A stretch of DNA of 64,000 nucleotides from assembly GCA_026545765.1 (NCBI GenBank), contig CM048840.1, positions 49,092,580 through 49,156,579 on the forward strand, written 5' to 3'. The notes beneath the pieces are model-generated. The model saw nothing but the letters and a program-made list of their open reading frames with translations, was not told the DNA's origin and ran no database searches. Source of the stretch: Plantago major. Its lineage: Eukaryota > Streptophyta > Magnoliopsida > Lamiales > Plantaginaceae. A program made the translations under genes and the position numbers. Position 1 is the stretch's first letter; every line of letters starts with the position of its first letter. Positions 12,056 through 25,500 of this stretch are shown one piece after another.

Positions 12056-12515
12056 TGCCTCATAATATCTTTGTGGTTCATAATTATCAATCTCTTCTGA
12101 TGTATTAAATTAAGGAATAAGCATCCTGATAAATTCTTACTTATCCTCACAAAACCATACATGTCAGGTGGATCAACATGATTTCTCTTACAAGGTTCAT
12201 AACTCTACCTGTCTGGGCCTTCAATTAAAGTTTCATCTTTTTCAATTTCTAAAACAACTACTTTATTCGTGAATATTACGCATATTCTCCCACTAAGGAC
12301 CAATAACTTGATGATCTTCAAATGTATCATTGAATGTTATTTTAAATTTTGAGTCTTATCGACTAATAATATTCATTGATACATATTTATTTAAAAGCTA
12401 GTAAAATTGTGCACGTGCCAAATAAATGAGTTTCTCATTTTTTTTTTTTTTTTGAAAAGGAATGAGTATCTCATATTAAAATTAAATATGCATGACACAA
12501 ACATTATAATATATA

Positions 12516-13374
12516 GGGCGATTTACATCTAACACCCTTTTAAGATAGTCACAGAAAACTTAGGTCCCTAATGTTTGAAATATTATGTTGAAGGACAAAA
12601 TATGACTTATGAAATATAAGTATTTACAACAAAGGACAAAAGTCAACTCTCATCATTAACATTACAATTTTACCCTTTCATTTTTACTTTTCTTTCCAAT
12701 TTCATGTATCATTTTATTAAGCAGTTGACTCAAAAATTTCAATTCTAGTAAACCAACCCCGAACTTTTAATTCTTAATAAAAAAATCCTAAAATTATATT
12801 TTTAATTGCAACCCTACTTCTTTCTCAAATTAAAAAAAACAAAACATACATGGAGCTTCCGATTCTAAGTTCCCACTGTCACCAATAAGATGAAGAGGAG
12901 ATCTGATGAATATTTGTAGAAGGAATATAAATTATATTGTATTTAGAGCCAAACTAAACAAAAATACCAAAAGCAGTTTGCACCTTCTAAACTACATATG
13001 TCTTCATTTTTATAAGAGCAATATACACAATTAGGATAATTGAGGTATCGACCCTTGGATTTCTCCTTTTGGATTAACCAAAAGAAGAAGAAGTGTTAGA
13101 ACTATTACAAAAATAAATTTTTGGGGTATGTTTATTGGAATGTAGTGCTTCGATATTGTTTATAAAAATTTGAAAGTTTTGAGTCACACGTGTAATAAAT
13201 AAAAAATTGCATTTACAAATAAATGGTTTATTCATCAATAAATGGGGGCATTTTCGACTTTTTTACGAAAGTCAACATAAAAAAGAGAAAGTTGTCCTTT
13301 AGTGTAATATTTCAAACATTAGGGACCTAAACAATCAAGCACTATCTTAAAAGGGTGATAGATGTACATCCCCC
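12516..13374. mobile_element. Non-autonomous element with ~85-bp terminal inverted repeats
   Basis: Bases 12516-12604 and the reverse complement of 13286-13374 align over their whole length, sharing ACCCTTTTAAGATAGT and TTAGGTCCCTAATGTTTG. Long inverted ends with no coding middle suggest a Mutator-like non-autonomous element. The expected 9-bp target duplication is not convincing (both flanks contain ATAAT). The 680-bp interior has no gene. Confidence 0.7.
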
Positions 13375-13629
13375 ATAATGAACCCCGAAAGGCCAAAATT
13401 CTTTTTTTTCATCAAAACATCCAAACATGTCTCTAAGTTTCATATTTACAAAACCGTGCCCAGAGTTCTAATTATACAATCTTAATCCCTTTTTATTTTG
13501 TTTTTTTTAGTTTTAATTATTATTAGGTTCGATTTTCGGTTCTACCTTTTTTGGGAAATTTGGTTGGGTCCAGAACCGGATAAAATCCAGTCCAAACCGA
13601 AAATATTAAAAAACATTTTCTTAAAAATT

Positions 13630-14060
13630 CACTACAACAAAACTAACATCTAATCACACTAGAAAATGTCAATTATTCATCTCTTAGGTGACATAAATGA
13701 ATAGAGTAATACAGTGACATGTAATAAGAAGTCACTTCAAGGAGTGTGGCTAATTCTATAATGTTACTAATTTATTGTATTGTGTCACTTTTATAATGTC
13801 AAGATAATGAGATCAAGAAACATTTGTAAAGAAACATTTGTAAATGATACATATTATCAAATAAGTGACATTTGTCAATGTAGGTATATGCTAATATACT
13901 GATATTTTCAAATGTCATAGCAACTCTAGAACCATGACACTTGGGAATGACTCTGAAAGATAGATTTACTCACATTGAAAAATGTCACTGAAACCCATAA
14001 CAATGTCGCGTTGAAATGACTCCAAATGATTATATGAAACCTTAAAATGCAACTTCAAAA
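13630..14060. mobile_element. Possible CACTA-type end with sub-terminal repeats
   Basis: CACTACAACAAAACTAAC at 13630 resembles a CACTA (En/Spm) terminus. It is followed by many copies of AATGTCA, GTGACAT or TGTCACT in both orientations up to about 14000, as expected of sub-terminal transposase-binding repeats. The opposite terminus was not found. Confidence 0.35.
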
Positions 14061-14712
14061 AATAAATATCTTCAAATATTACTCACAATAAAGTATAGTG
14101 TTAAATAGCATGAAAAATGAGAAATTGAGAAGATGATTAATGCACCTTACAGAACAGATAGATGTCAGAAAGGAACGAACAGTGTTAGAGTGTTGGAAGA
14201 AGGACATGGTAGATTGCTGCTTAATCTTCACGGCAAATTTGAGGTAAATGAGGCAGGGTTAGTCAAATAACTAGGGCTAACTTTTTGTATATGGGCTTAA
14301 TTTTATTTTTCTTTGTTGGGCCATTCATGGTAAACTATGTAGATGACCCATGACGTTTTTTTCCTTTTCATTTTTTCAATCCAAACTAGCATGTATACAT
14401 AAATTTTAGTTTTAGATAAGAAAAGATATAATAAACATTGGCATATTGATTATCTCTTTGGATTGATATTGCTACTTCTGCTAAGTTATTACGAAATTTC
14501 CTTCGAAATCATATAATTAAAAGACATCACAATAGCTGAAAAGGGTGTCACTTACATACTCACTTCGTTCCCGATGACATCATACATTAGGGTTAATGCG
14601 TAGTTTTAAAGGAAAAGTCAAAACAAATTATAAAACATGAAAATTAGGAAAATATATAATTTTCATGGCATGTAATGTTCTCTTTTTGTCTTTCTATAAG
14701 ACCTTATCTCAT

Positions 14713-14852
14713 GAGTCTTAGTCTTTGTTCTCTTCACTCATTAATTTCAGTTCAGTTCAGATTCATTAAGTGCAGTTCAGTTCTGCTTAATTATTTTTTA
14801 TACTACAATTCAGTTCAGTTTAGTTGAGACGGAGAGAACAGAGGCTCTATGT
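14713..14852. mobile_element. TTCAGTTCAG-family short repeat
   Basis: Inverted ends, TTTGTTCTCTTC on the left and GAGAGAACAGAGGC on the right, enclose repeats of TTCAGTTCAG and a TATACTACAA word. Partial relatives are at about 39630-39720 and 44284-44460, where the consensus end is GGCTCTGTTCTCTTCGTCTG. It is non-coding. Confidence 0.6.
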
Positions 14853-14945
14853 ACTAGTAATTAATTGATTATGTTTATGAATTAGTATAGTTGAGTGAGA
14901 CCTCACCTCAAAGGCTCACACGCGCGCCTCTCCCCCAAATTCATG

Positions 14946-14957
14946 AAACCCTAACCC
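14946..14957 (+). promoter_or_regulatory. Telobox upstream of UROD
   Basis: AAACCCTAACCC about 200 bp before the decarboxylase start codon. Teloboxes are frequent near transcription starts of plant housekeeping genes. The element is seen directly; its use here is inferred. Confidence 0.5.
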
Positions 14958-15159
14958 TTCCTTTAGTAAAGCTTAGTTCTTGAATTAATAATCCATAAAC
15001 CTCGTTCGTAGCACTGTCCAATTCGCTTTTGGAACGAACGGAAGAATTATGTGACAGCTGGAGATTCCAGAAAATCTGAAATCTATCTGCTGCTGCTGCT
15101 TCTTCTTCTTCTTCTTCATCAGCCATTTTTATCATCATCATCATCAGGAAGACAAACAA

Positions 15160-18100
15160 ATGGGATTCCCCACGGCACTAGTAAGTAGGCAAGTATGTAC
15201 TTTCATTTCTTTCTCTTCACTTGATTTATTATTCAATTCAAGTAATAATTCTCATTCACTTTTGTTGATTGGTTTTGTTTCACAGCCATTCTTCTACACT
15301 CGCAAGTCTCGGCTGGAAATCGTCTACTTTGTTCAATCTCCTTCCAGACACCACCAATCGACCTCGCCACCACAAACCACGCAAATACTTTACCCCTTTT
15401 GCTTCTTCTGTTTCTTCTTCTCCTTCAGGTAACTTAACTGTCTTTTCAATCTTCACTGCGTTTGTGTGTGTGTGTGTGCGTGCTCAATTTCTCACAATTA
15501 CATACAAAAGCTCCATTTTTTGGTTGACCACAATTGCCACATTTGTGATTCTATATGGTCTGTCTGGCTGTCTTTTTTAGTTAAATACTAATATACTTAC
15601 ATTTTTCTCACAGATTTTGTGCAACATTAAGAAAGGTTTTGAATCGTCTATATAATGATTCCAATGCTCCTTACGAATAAACAAGCTTCACCAAAATGCT
15701 AGAATGTTATTTATTTATAATGGGATAGAGTAGCAGATGCAAATTTTGGGTATTCATTTTCACTGACTTTCATGATATAAAATGTTACCTGATGTAAAAC
15801 TACATAGGTATTTTTGTTGGCTTCAATCATAACTAGTGTATGCTATTTTCTTTTGACTCTCCAGAGATGAATTACGATGTAGATAGGAAAAGAATACACC
15901 TAGTTCATGTAGCTCTTGTAATTCACATTTAGCTTGAGAATAGCAAATTTATTGTTTTTGTTTATACAGCTCCTGAGCTTTGCCACATAGAAAACTGTTT
16001 AGGTCCTCAATTTACTATGTTGGCGCATAAAGCTAACCCTAAATCCCCCCGCCGTTCAGTTATTATTCTTCAAAGTTTCTTTTCATAATGCAGCATTCCT
16101 CTTGCTAATTTTTTGTTGTAGAATTAGGGGGTTTTCGCAACAATTTCAATTTATTATAAGGTGCTTCATTTGAGAGAAAATTGGTAAAGGTAGATTATTA
16201 GAAAAAAAATTTACTGCAAATGTATATACTTAATAAGCTTACTTTAACTATTTTGCCCCTATAACACAAGAGAAAAGTCTATTAATGACTTTTCTACCGG
16301 GTAAAAATGTCTAGAGTAAATATATGTCATTCCTTGAGGAGCTCCAACCCAACTTCACCAAAATCTCTTTAGTTGGCTTAATTTAAGAGAATCTGCCCTC
16401 ACATTTTATTTTTCAAACACTCAAAAATTCCTTTTTTTTTAATTTAAAAAAGTTAAGTTGTCAATGGCAACTTAAATCTTCTGGAAACAACCTCTTAATG
16501 CTTTCATTATTTTGTTGGCGTTAAAGGACAAGGGTAAATTAGTTATGACAAAGTGCTGAGAAATGCCGAAAGTCATTTTCAGTTTAGGAATCAAATTGTG
16601 CTACTTGAGCATGATTTCTTATAATTTCATAATTCGCAAAAGACATTTACCTTGAACGATGAATACTGACTCTGCTTATATTTGAATTTATGGGCATGCT
16701 ACTTCAAGTTTAGATTCTTTTCTGGTGAGGAAAGCGTATCTTGGGTTTCCATTGAATGGGAAATAGGGGAGAAATTTTCCTTGTGGCTACAATAGATGCA
16801 GTTTGTACAATATAAACTAAAACGGTTTATTGAACCATTGGATCATTAAGCGCTCAGTTGAAGATACTATAAGTTAAAATTATCGAGTTTTTGTCCACCC
16901 AAAGATGTGAAATGTTAATGTTGTTTGTAAGTTGTAACTGCCTGAAAGAATATGTAATGATGTAGCTTATAACCATGATGATGAAAATGCTCTGTCAGTG
17001 AGAAATTTATGAAAGGAGGAGATTTTGCTGCATGTTCAATTGTTCATGTATATATGTCATATGATATATGTATCTATTCAATTGTGACTTGTTTTGGTTT
17101 CTATGTAATCAAATAGTACAAAAGTTTGAAATATTAAAATGTTCAGAAGAATTGGATAAAACACAGCCTCAATCTCTTAGCAGTTGAGGAACAGTTTTTT
17201 TATGCCTACATTAATATGACCCATTATGTAGGTTATTTTCTTCTTTCCCTCTCTATATGTGAAACCTGCGTGGATGGCGAATGTATTCTTGTGCATAATC
17301 TCTTATGATGTTTGCATCCTCTCGTGTATCTCGGACACTAGTGTTGAATGTTTGATGTTTTAATGTGGAGTTCAGACCCCCTTCTGGTCCAGGCTGCTAG
17401 ACGACAACCTGTTAATCGACCTCCTGCATGGATGATGCGTCAAGCAGGAAGGTATATGGCAGTATATAGAAAGCTTGCTGAGAAGCACCCATCCTTCCGA
17501 GAAAGATCAGAGACAACTGATCTCATTGTGGAAATTTCTTTGCAGCCTTGGGAAGCTTTCCGTCCAGATGGAGTTATTATTTTTTCTGACATACTCACCC
17601 CGTTACCCGCATTTGGTGTTCCTTTTGACATAGAAGAGGTGCGTGGTCCAGTAATTCAGTCTCCCATCCGTTCTGAAGAGGACATGAAAGCATTGCACCC
17701 AATTGATTTGGACAAATTACAATTTGTCAGTGACTCTCTCCGATTACTGCGGAAAGAGGTACTTTATTCTGTTGCCTCAATTTAATGGGGAGATTACTTA
17801 GTAGCATCATATTACTTTGACGTGAAAATATTATTAAGTCCTTTTTATTTCAGGTAGGAGAAGAAGCAGCAGTTTTGGGGTTCGTGGGAGCTCCATGGAC
17901 AATTGCCACATATATAGTTGAAGGAGGTACAACTCGCACTTACACAACAATCAAGAGTATGTGCCATACAGCACCAGTTTTGCTACGGGCTCTTTTGTCT
18001 CATTTGGCAAAGGCAATTGCTGAATATGCCATCTTCCAAGTGGAATCTGGGGCTCATTGCATACAAATTTTTGACTCATGGGGTGGCCAACTCCCACCTG

Positions 18101-21100
18101 ATATGTGGGACCAGTGGTCTAAGCCTTATATTGATGAGGTAACTCAACTTTGCCTTGCCAGTTCATGCTTTCCTTTTATCCATTTTCTTTTTCGAAGATA
18201 GTCGTACTTATATCTCTGAGGAATATAGCAAGACTCCACCCATTTGAAATTATTTTCCAAACAAGAAGTGTATTCTGGTTTTTGTGAGTTCAAAAAAACT
18301 ATGTGATACTGAAGTTCTGGTTCATCAGCACACATACAGCATTACATACTTTCATGCTTGTGCTTTTGGTTTAGGTCATAAGGAACTGGATGGACAATTT
18401 GTCCTTTTAGGTCAATAACTAGCTTCCCCCCCCCGAACTCTTGAATCAGTTTGCTCATTCACATCTACTGCATCTATTCCTGGTTTACGTTTTGCGTACT
18501 CCCCGTAGTCCAATACTCCAATATGTGTGTCCATAATAGACAAACCAAAGGTTCTATTTCTCTCTCACGCAGAAAAGTTCATGAATGCAGATAGTGCGAG
18601 TGATTAAGGAGAAGTGTCCTCAAACACCACTTGTGCTTTATATTAATGGAAATGGTGGGCTTCTTGAACGGATGAAAGGAACTGGAGTTGATGTGATTGG
18701 CCTCGACTGGACAGTGGATATGGCTGATGGGAGAAAGCGCTTGGGAAGTGATATCAGCATACAAGGGAATGTTGATCCTGCATGTCTATTCTGTCCTCTT
18801 CCTGCCTTGACCAATGAAATTCAAAGGTATGCTAATATATTTCAATTACTCTTTCACTTGAAATGCAATTGAAGCCAATTTTTTTGAGAAAAAGGCTAGT
18901 AACCATTTCGAGTTTGCTGAGAGAGCAGAGAGGGATTGTGTGGTTCTGTACTACTAATAGCCTTAACCTGCTGAAGACAAGTTGTAGATATCGAACATAT
19001 GACTGACATTAGATTATTTCTCATCATTCTTCTAGCTAATTCCATTTCTCAACGGAACATGTAGATCAATTCTCTATCCGTGCTCTCAAAAGCTTCCCAT
19101 TCGATCAACTATGTCCATGTTGGATCCACATATTATTCTTTAAATATGACTACAGTAAAAACTCTATACAGTCATATTGTCGGGACCGGAAAAAAATATT
19201 CCTATAAAGAGTTTATTCTTAAGTAGAGTTTTGTGGTAAAAATATCCTTTTGTAAATAAAATCCACATGTATAACTTAAATGTTATATTTCTTGACAAAA
19301 TATAAAATATTAGTAACAAATAAGTAAATATATTTATTAGACAAGTAGCGGAGGGGGGTATTGTGGTTGTTTTAAATTAATACGAAATCATCACATCAAT
19401 TAGATAAGAATTGGGGGGGGGGGGGGATAATCCAGAAGACGATAGCACAGAAGTAGCAAAAATTTCATGTAAAAAAGCTCCAAACCTACTTGACAAGTTA
19501 AAGATGTTTTCGGTGCAACAATAAGGTTCACATATAAATCATCTACTAATACATAGAAGCCAAAAGATGTGTTTGTCACTTAAAAGTTTAAGTCAGTATC
19601 ATAGACAACTTTAAATAAGTATTTTCCAACTTCATGCAATGAAAAAACATATGTATATAATTATTTTTATCGAATATTATGTCATTTATTACTATAGGGG
19701 AGTATAATTACTTAAGACGGAACCTGAAAAAGTAATGGAATATTACAATGTGGATTTTATTCTTACTTATAACTGGTCCCAAGTTGGGACCATGATTTTT
19801 TATTACTATAAGGCTTCATTTGGTTTGAGGGAAAATGGGGGAAAAGAAAAAAATAGGGGAAAATAAGATTTTCCTGGAAAATGTGAGGGAAAAACAACTT
19901 TCCTTATTTTGTGGAGATAGATGTATTTTGTATAGATTTTGATGAATTTTTCAGGATTTCCTGAGAACTACCAAATGGTGGAAAACAATATTTTTCCCTA
20001 TTTTTTTTTCTTTTCCCCCATTTTCCCTCGAACCAAATGAAGCCTAAGGAGTTTATTCCTTTATAGAGTATTCCTCTAGGGAGTTTTTACAGTATTTTTT
20101 TTAAAGTATATAATTAAAGTCCATAACATAATACTAGTAATGTATTAGTATAATTTTTCGAGAAACTTTATCCATATATTTAGGAGTAATATGCGGATCC
20201 AATATGGACACAGTTGACTTTATGAAAACCTTTTAAGAGAACAGAGCGAGTAGGTTTTTTGCATATGATAAGTAAAGAAAACATTGCATCGTCTCTAAAC
20301 AAGCAGATCGAGAAGAATGTATAATTGTATATAGGAGTGTTAATTGAATATTTCTTCCATATGATTGGGATTTCAAAAAGGATCTTGTAGATTGACTTCA
20401 TAAGTTTACAGCTAGCTACGATATTCACAATTACTGCTCCACTGAAAAATGAAAGATTTAAAAGAGATTGATTTAAAATTTGTTTATTGGTTTTGAAACA
20501 ATAAGGAGTGTGTGCTTCAATAATAGATGTATCCTATTTATTCAGTCCAGATTTTCTGTATCCCTCCCTGTCCCAGGACCTGTCCCTGCAATAAAAAACT
20601 GACACTTGTACCCTTTCCATTAACTCCCACTTCTTTGTTAAGCTTCTGTCAAATACATTAAGAACACACTTTTTTCCCCTCTATTTTCATCTCTTCAGAT
20701 CCACTTTTTTATCCATCGTGTATAGTGTTAACTCATCTCTCTTCATTGCCTCGTCAAGTTATGTTCAAGAAACACCGAAAACGAGCATTTTGTGGATTTA
20801 AATTTTAAAGGAGGTAGCTAGTTGCATCGATCGATCTGCTCCAGGCCTGTCGATTCAATAATTTTTCTTTTTTCTTTTCTACGTCTTAAGTTCTTCATTC
20901 AATCTGATTTTTCTATAGATGTTGATTCGATCTTTGATTATAAGACTTGTGATGAATTAATGACTTCAAAGATATACATATGTCCTGAGCATTAAGTTTT
21001 TGTTACCCTCTCCCTGTACTGGAGTTTTGACTGATTCAATTCTTCAGCAAATTCAGGATGTGAAGCCTGACTTTTGATTATTCCCAGTTCGATGTGTGGA

Positions 21101-21632
21101 TGGTCTGTTATGTTGTGAGAAATAGATAAGTAAATAGACATATTATTGAGCTCCCGTTATTATTTACAGACGTAAATATGTAAAAGTGACTTGAAATCTT
21201 GTTGGCTAAATAATTTTGGTAGACAAAAAATAGACACGTCACCCTTTGATTGCTGGGCAGGAGCTGAGACCAAGAGATGCATAGAAAATCTGGACTGCTA
21301 TTTCTTCACTTTTACATACGACGTGAAACTCCTTCATTAATGACGGAGGAAGCATCTGAAATTGATTCACATTTTGTTATTGGTTTAAATCATGTGGAGT
21401 GTATATGGTTGTGTAACAAATTCATCTTATACTCTCTGCTTATAATCTATGGTTGTGTGTCAGGGTTGTGAAGAGTGCTGGGACAAAGGGCCATATCCTC
21501 AATCTGGGACACGGAGTTCTTGTGGGTACGCCTGAGGATGCAGTGGCTCACTTCTTTGACGTTGCTAGAAGCTTCAAATTTGATACCCAAGTTGAGATAA
21601 ATGCTTTTGGGGTGCCCAATTTGGTAGCATAG
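15160..21632 (+). CDS. Uroporphyrinogen decarboxylase, chloroplastic (six exons)
   Basis: Exons: 15160-15188, 15286-15428, 17376-17758, 17854-18138, 18591-18826, 21464-21632; 414 residues. The enzyme removes four acetate carboxyls from uroporphyrinogen III to give coproporphyrinogen III in plastid heme and chlorophyll synthesis. Residues 1-57 are rich in Ser, Thr, Pro and basic residues, as expected of a transit peptide. The mature part begins [10 protein letters not shown] and carries [13 protein letters not shown] (73-85), [22 protein letters not shown] and LNLGHG, so the substrate-site Arg, Asp, Tyr and His are present. Exon 2 has no Met, and the phases close only if exon 1 ends at AG|GCAAGT, a GC-AG intron. 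Intron 5 (2.6 kb) holds nested transposons. The tail after the conserved C terminus ([13 protein letters not shown]) looks divergent. Confidence 0.9.
19153..20092. mobile_element. TIR element in UROD intron 5
   Basis: The left end CAGTAAAAACTC and the right end GAGTTTTTACAG form a near-perfect inverted pair, each flanked by TA, so a mariner-like target is likely. The interior contains GGGACCGG and GGTCCCAAGTTGGGACC and many CTATAAAGAGT-like words. No transposase is present. A second element (19812-20044) is nested inside it. Confidence 0.55.
19812..20044. mobile_element. Tourist/PIF-Harbinger-like MITE
   Basis: The 233-bp element begins GGCTTCATTTGGTTTGAGGG and ends with the inverse, CCCTCGAACCAAATGAAGCC. 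It is flanked by TAA on both sides, the TWA target of PIF/Harbinger elements. It lies inside the element at 19153-20092 within the UROD intron, so it is the younger insertion. Confidence 0.8.
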
Positions 21633-22260
21633 GAATTGATGAATGGCAAATTTTCCTGTATAATAGTCAACAAGTTTTGAGGTAACATATTCCCGCAAAT
21701 GTCCTTCCCTTGTCATGTAAAAACCCCCTATGCTATTTGTCTTCAGATTCTGCTGAAAGGTTGATTTAATTAACATCCCAATTTCTAGCACTCCAGTTGC
21801 ATTATTGCCCTATTAAAGGTATAGACGAGTTGTCAATTCCTACTTGGGGGGTTCACATACCACGTAACTTTAGAGAGTTATCTTAAATTTTAATTTGATG
21901 TATTTTCTAATGATACTGTGTGTTATTGTGAGCCACGTCTACTAACTTATTCATAGATTTAGGCAATGAAACAATCTCTTGCAGGAAATTAAACTTCCGC
22001 AACTTACAAATTGTTGGCATTCTAAAACTTGAGCTTCGTAAATCTAGATGCTAAACAAGTTACTCTGTAGTAAAAGAAGCTGCTTAAGGGTTTTGTATAA
22101 ATTCTTCAGTCTTTACAGGAGGGGAATGTATAATTTTAATATACATACATACATATAGTGTAAAATAAAAGAATCACATGATTCATGACTAACTGTCCCG
22201 TCCATTCCATGACTAACTCAAATGGACAACTCAGTCACATTAAAAGTTTCCTGTGAACAC

Positions 22261-22293
<33 letters not shown>
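22261..22293. repeat. AAT microsatellite
   Basis: Eleven consecutive AAT triplets between UROD and the CASP-like gene. A shorter ATAC tract lies just before it, near 22141. Confidence 0.95.
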
Positions 22294-22296
<3 letters not shown>

Positions 22297-22512
22297 CCAA
22301 TGTTTGAATGAACAAGGCAGGTATGGAGGGCTGACTCAGGATTTGAACCTCATGAGGTGAAATTATATATATGAGGTTTTTCAGAGGGTTAGTGGTAAAA
22401 TTCTAAATTTTTAAAAATATCATATACTATAATTTATTTATTTTTTCAAATTTTAGGGTGGACGAACGCCCCCAAGGTCCGCCCCTGCAGGCAGGCACAG
22501 GCTGATTATAGA

Positions 22513-25500
22513 TCATATAGTCTTAAGGCGCATAAAGCAGTTGGGCGAATAATGTGTGAACAAGGCATAGGCAGATTTGGAAGCTATGACGAGCATGACC
22601 GAAGTCGCAATGTAGCCACATCCTAAAGCAGCACCAATTTGGTAGCAGAATCGAGTGTATTTGTCGCACAGCTTCATCCATTCGAAACTTGATTCTCCGG
22701 TGATAGCTAATACTGATCCCGCCGTTGCAGCACATTGTGCTGCAAATACTATGTAAACTGCAACCTGCAATTGTTTAAAAGATTTGATTCGTCTATATAA
22801 TAGAAAATCACATCACCCCATTATAAATAAATAAGGTGAGTTTGTGATACGCTTGAAGTGGAAGGGATATGATTTTTGTGCATACTCCCTCCGTTTTTGT
22901 AAGAGTGAAACAATTTCGATTTGTACAATTTTTAAGAAAAATGTGGCCCAAAAAAGTATGTGGTTAAGAATGAGTTTGAGATATTAATTGAGTGGAAAAG
23001 TACACGTGGACCAAAAAATGTGTGGTTAAAAATGAATTGTATTATGGAATTAATTTCCATAGAATAAAATGTAACATTTTTAGTGAAACGCGTAAAACGG
23101 GAAATTGTTACACTTTTACAAAAACGGAGGGAGTATTATATCTTGACTTTTACCAGTATTTGAATTAATAACTTGCTCCGGCTGAGCTTACTTTTCTCTT
23201 TTTCATCTTTACCACTTTGTTTATAGTTTTATTTTATTTATCTTAATATATGTTATAAGCAATACAAAGTCACATAAATGAGGATAACGTTAAAATGTAA
23301 AATAGAATGTAGTACTAATATGCATAATGTGCTATGTGAATATTGTATAAGTAATTAAAATTGTCAATGGTACGTACTCCCTCCGTTTCACTAAAAGTGA
23401 AATAGTTGTGTTGTACACAATTTTTAAGGAAAATATATAAAATCATATGGTCCCCAAAATTATGTGGTGGAGAATGAGTATGAGATATTAATTGGGTGAA
23501 AAAGTACATGTGGGCCCGAAAATGTGTGGTTAAAAATGAATTTTATTATAAAACTAATTTTTATAAAAGGAAATGTAACACTTTTAGTGAAACACCCAAA
23601 ACGGAAAATTGTAACACTTTTAGTGAAATGGAGTAATACATTGTTAATTAAGTTTTCTTTTACTAAAATAAATTTCATATTTTAAATAATTAGTTTTATA
23701 AAGGTAATATATTAAAAGTATACTATAAAATTAATAGATCCGCTTCCATTTCTCAATCAATAATAATCTAAAAGCAGGATTGGACAAAATGTGCGTGTTT
23801 CTTATTCACTACTATCATGTTGCAGTGCCTCGATATAACTACATATAGTTGATCAAAATTGGATTGAATGGCCAACCATACATTATGAGTCAACCCCATT
23901 AGTTATTACTCCCTCCATCTGGTCTATTAAAATCTTCCTAAGGAGTTGTTTTCTCTTTATTTAAGAAGAATTAGTTAAATATTAGTTTGTGAGTGGTAGT
24001 ATATTGATAAAGTTGTAAATGAGTGATAAAGTAAGTGAGAGAGTGAATAAAATGATGATAAAATAAGATTGATAAATGATAAAGAATTAGTTATTGAGAT
24101 AAAAACTTTACTTTTTTGGTTAGGAAGTTTTTAATAAAACACCAAAAAATGAAAGTTAGGAAGTTTTTTAATGGAACGGAGGGAGGGAGGGAGGGAGTAC
24201 TTGTTAGGCGAAATAATAACAATTACACGTTTAACATTTAATGCGCGCGATTACGACATTCAACTGATTAATGTGACTGAGTTTCAAAGTTGAGGAGAAA
24301 CAATGTAATGAAAAACAGTTCCAACGTTTGGCAGTGGCACAATCAATCTACATCACTTAATTTGAAAGATGACTAATTTCACAAAGAATATAATTAATTA
24401 GTACGTATATCTGGAGCTTTTGTGTTTAACAAACTAGATTTCAACTATCATACGGGTTGATATGAATTGATGAACTGACTGATAATCTGACTGAATAGGC
24501 CGTTGCTAATTAAGTACCTCAAATAAGATACTACTATTTCGTAGATGTCGAATAACTTCATAAATAAGAGTTTTACACATAATTTTAGATAGAAAATTTA
24601 AATAAAATGATAAGTGGTGTACTTTTAGTGTGAAGAATGTTATGTTAAAATCAAAATATTGTAAAATATTTAGTTAGTTAATTATCTGTAATTTAGTTTC
24701 CATTTTGGTAATATATAAAATTTTATGTTACATCAAAAACTTAAAATATATGAAGCTATGTGGAATGTGGACAGGGTGAAACCATAGTATAGGCTAGCCC
24801 GTGTTCAACACGGGTGAGTTTCAGAAACTTTCCTTTATATATATACTTAATTTTTTATTCTTTTATATTTAGTGCTGTATATTTTTATAAGTAAATCTTT
24901 AGGTAGCTTGTTAGAATAAAGATTGAAATAAAAGACCTACAATGTAGCTATCACTAAGAACTTAAGGTGTTTAGTTAAGAATATTGATTTTTTCACAATA
25001 AAAAAACCATATTTTGTTAACAATATAAACGCTTTGTTTAAAAATATGATTTTTTTATTAACAATATAGGTATATCTATATTTAAACATCTATAGACGGA
25101 CTCTCACAATACTAATTATTAATGTTGAATTTTTATTTAATTACTTATTTGTTAATAACTCAAAGTTGAGCATGGGGTATTAGAAAATTCTAGCTCTAAA
25201 CGTGGGGTAGTTGATTTTATGAAAATGTTTAGTAAATCAATTATAAATAATTAAATTTACCATATTTGTTAAATATATACTGGATTCTAAGTAACATGTT
25301 ATTGTGGTACTTAATAATGATACTTTCTCATTTTTTATTATGCATTTGTTACAAAACTAAAATTGACATGCATAGTGTTTAACTTAATTCTAACTTATGG
25401 ACTAACTAATCAATTTTACACCACACTTTGGTTACATGTGTAATTTGTAACTCATTTTTCAAAGAATTTCACAACTTTGAAAATGTAGCAATTGAATTTC

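Noticed and set aside
14941-15159. Minus-strand 72-codon frame with an acidic run (MADEEEEEEAAAAD) next to the UROD start
   Set aside because: Its ATG is about 30 bp from the UROD start on the other strand, and it is mainly the inverse of CTT/GCT triplet repeats in the UROD leader. No domain is visible.
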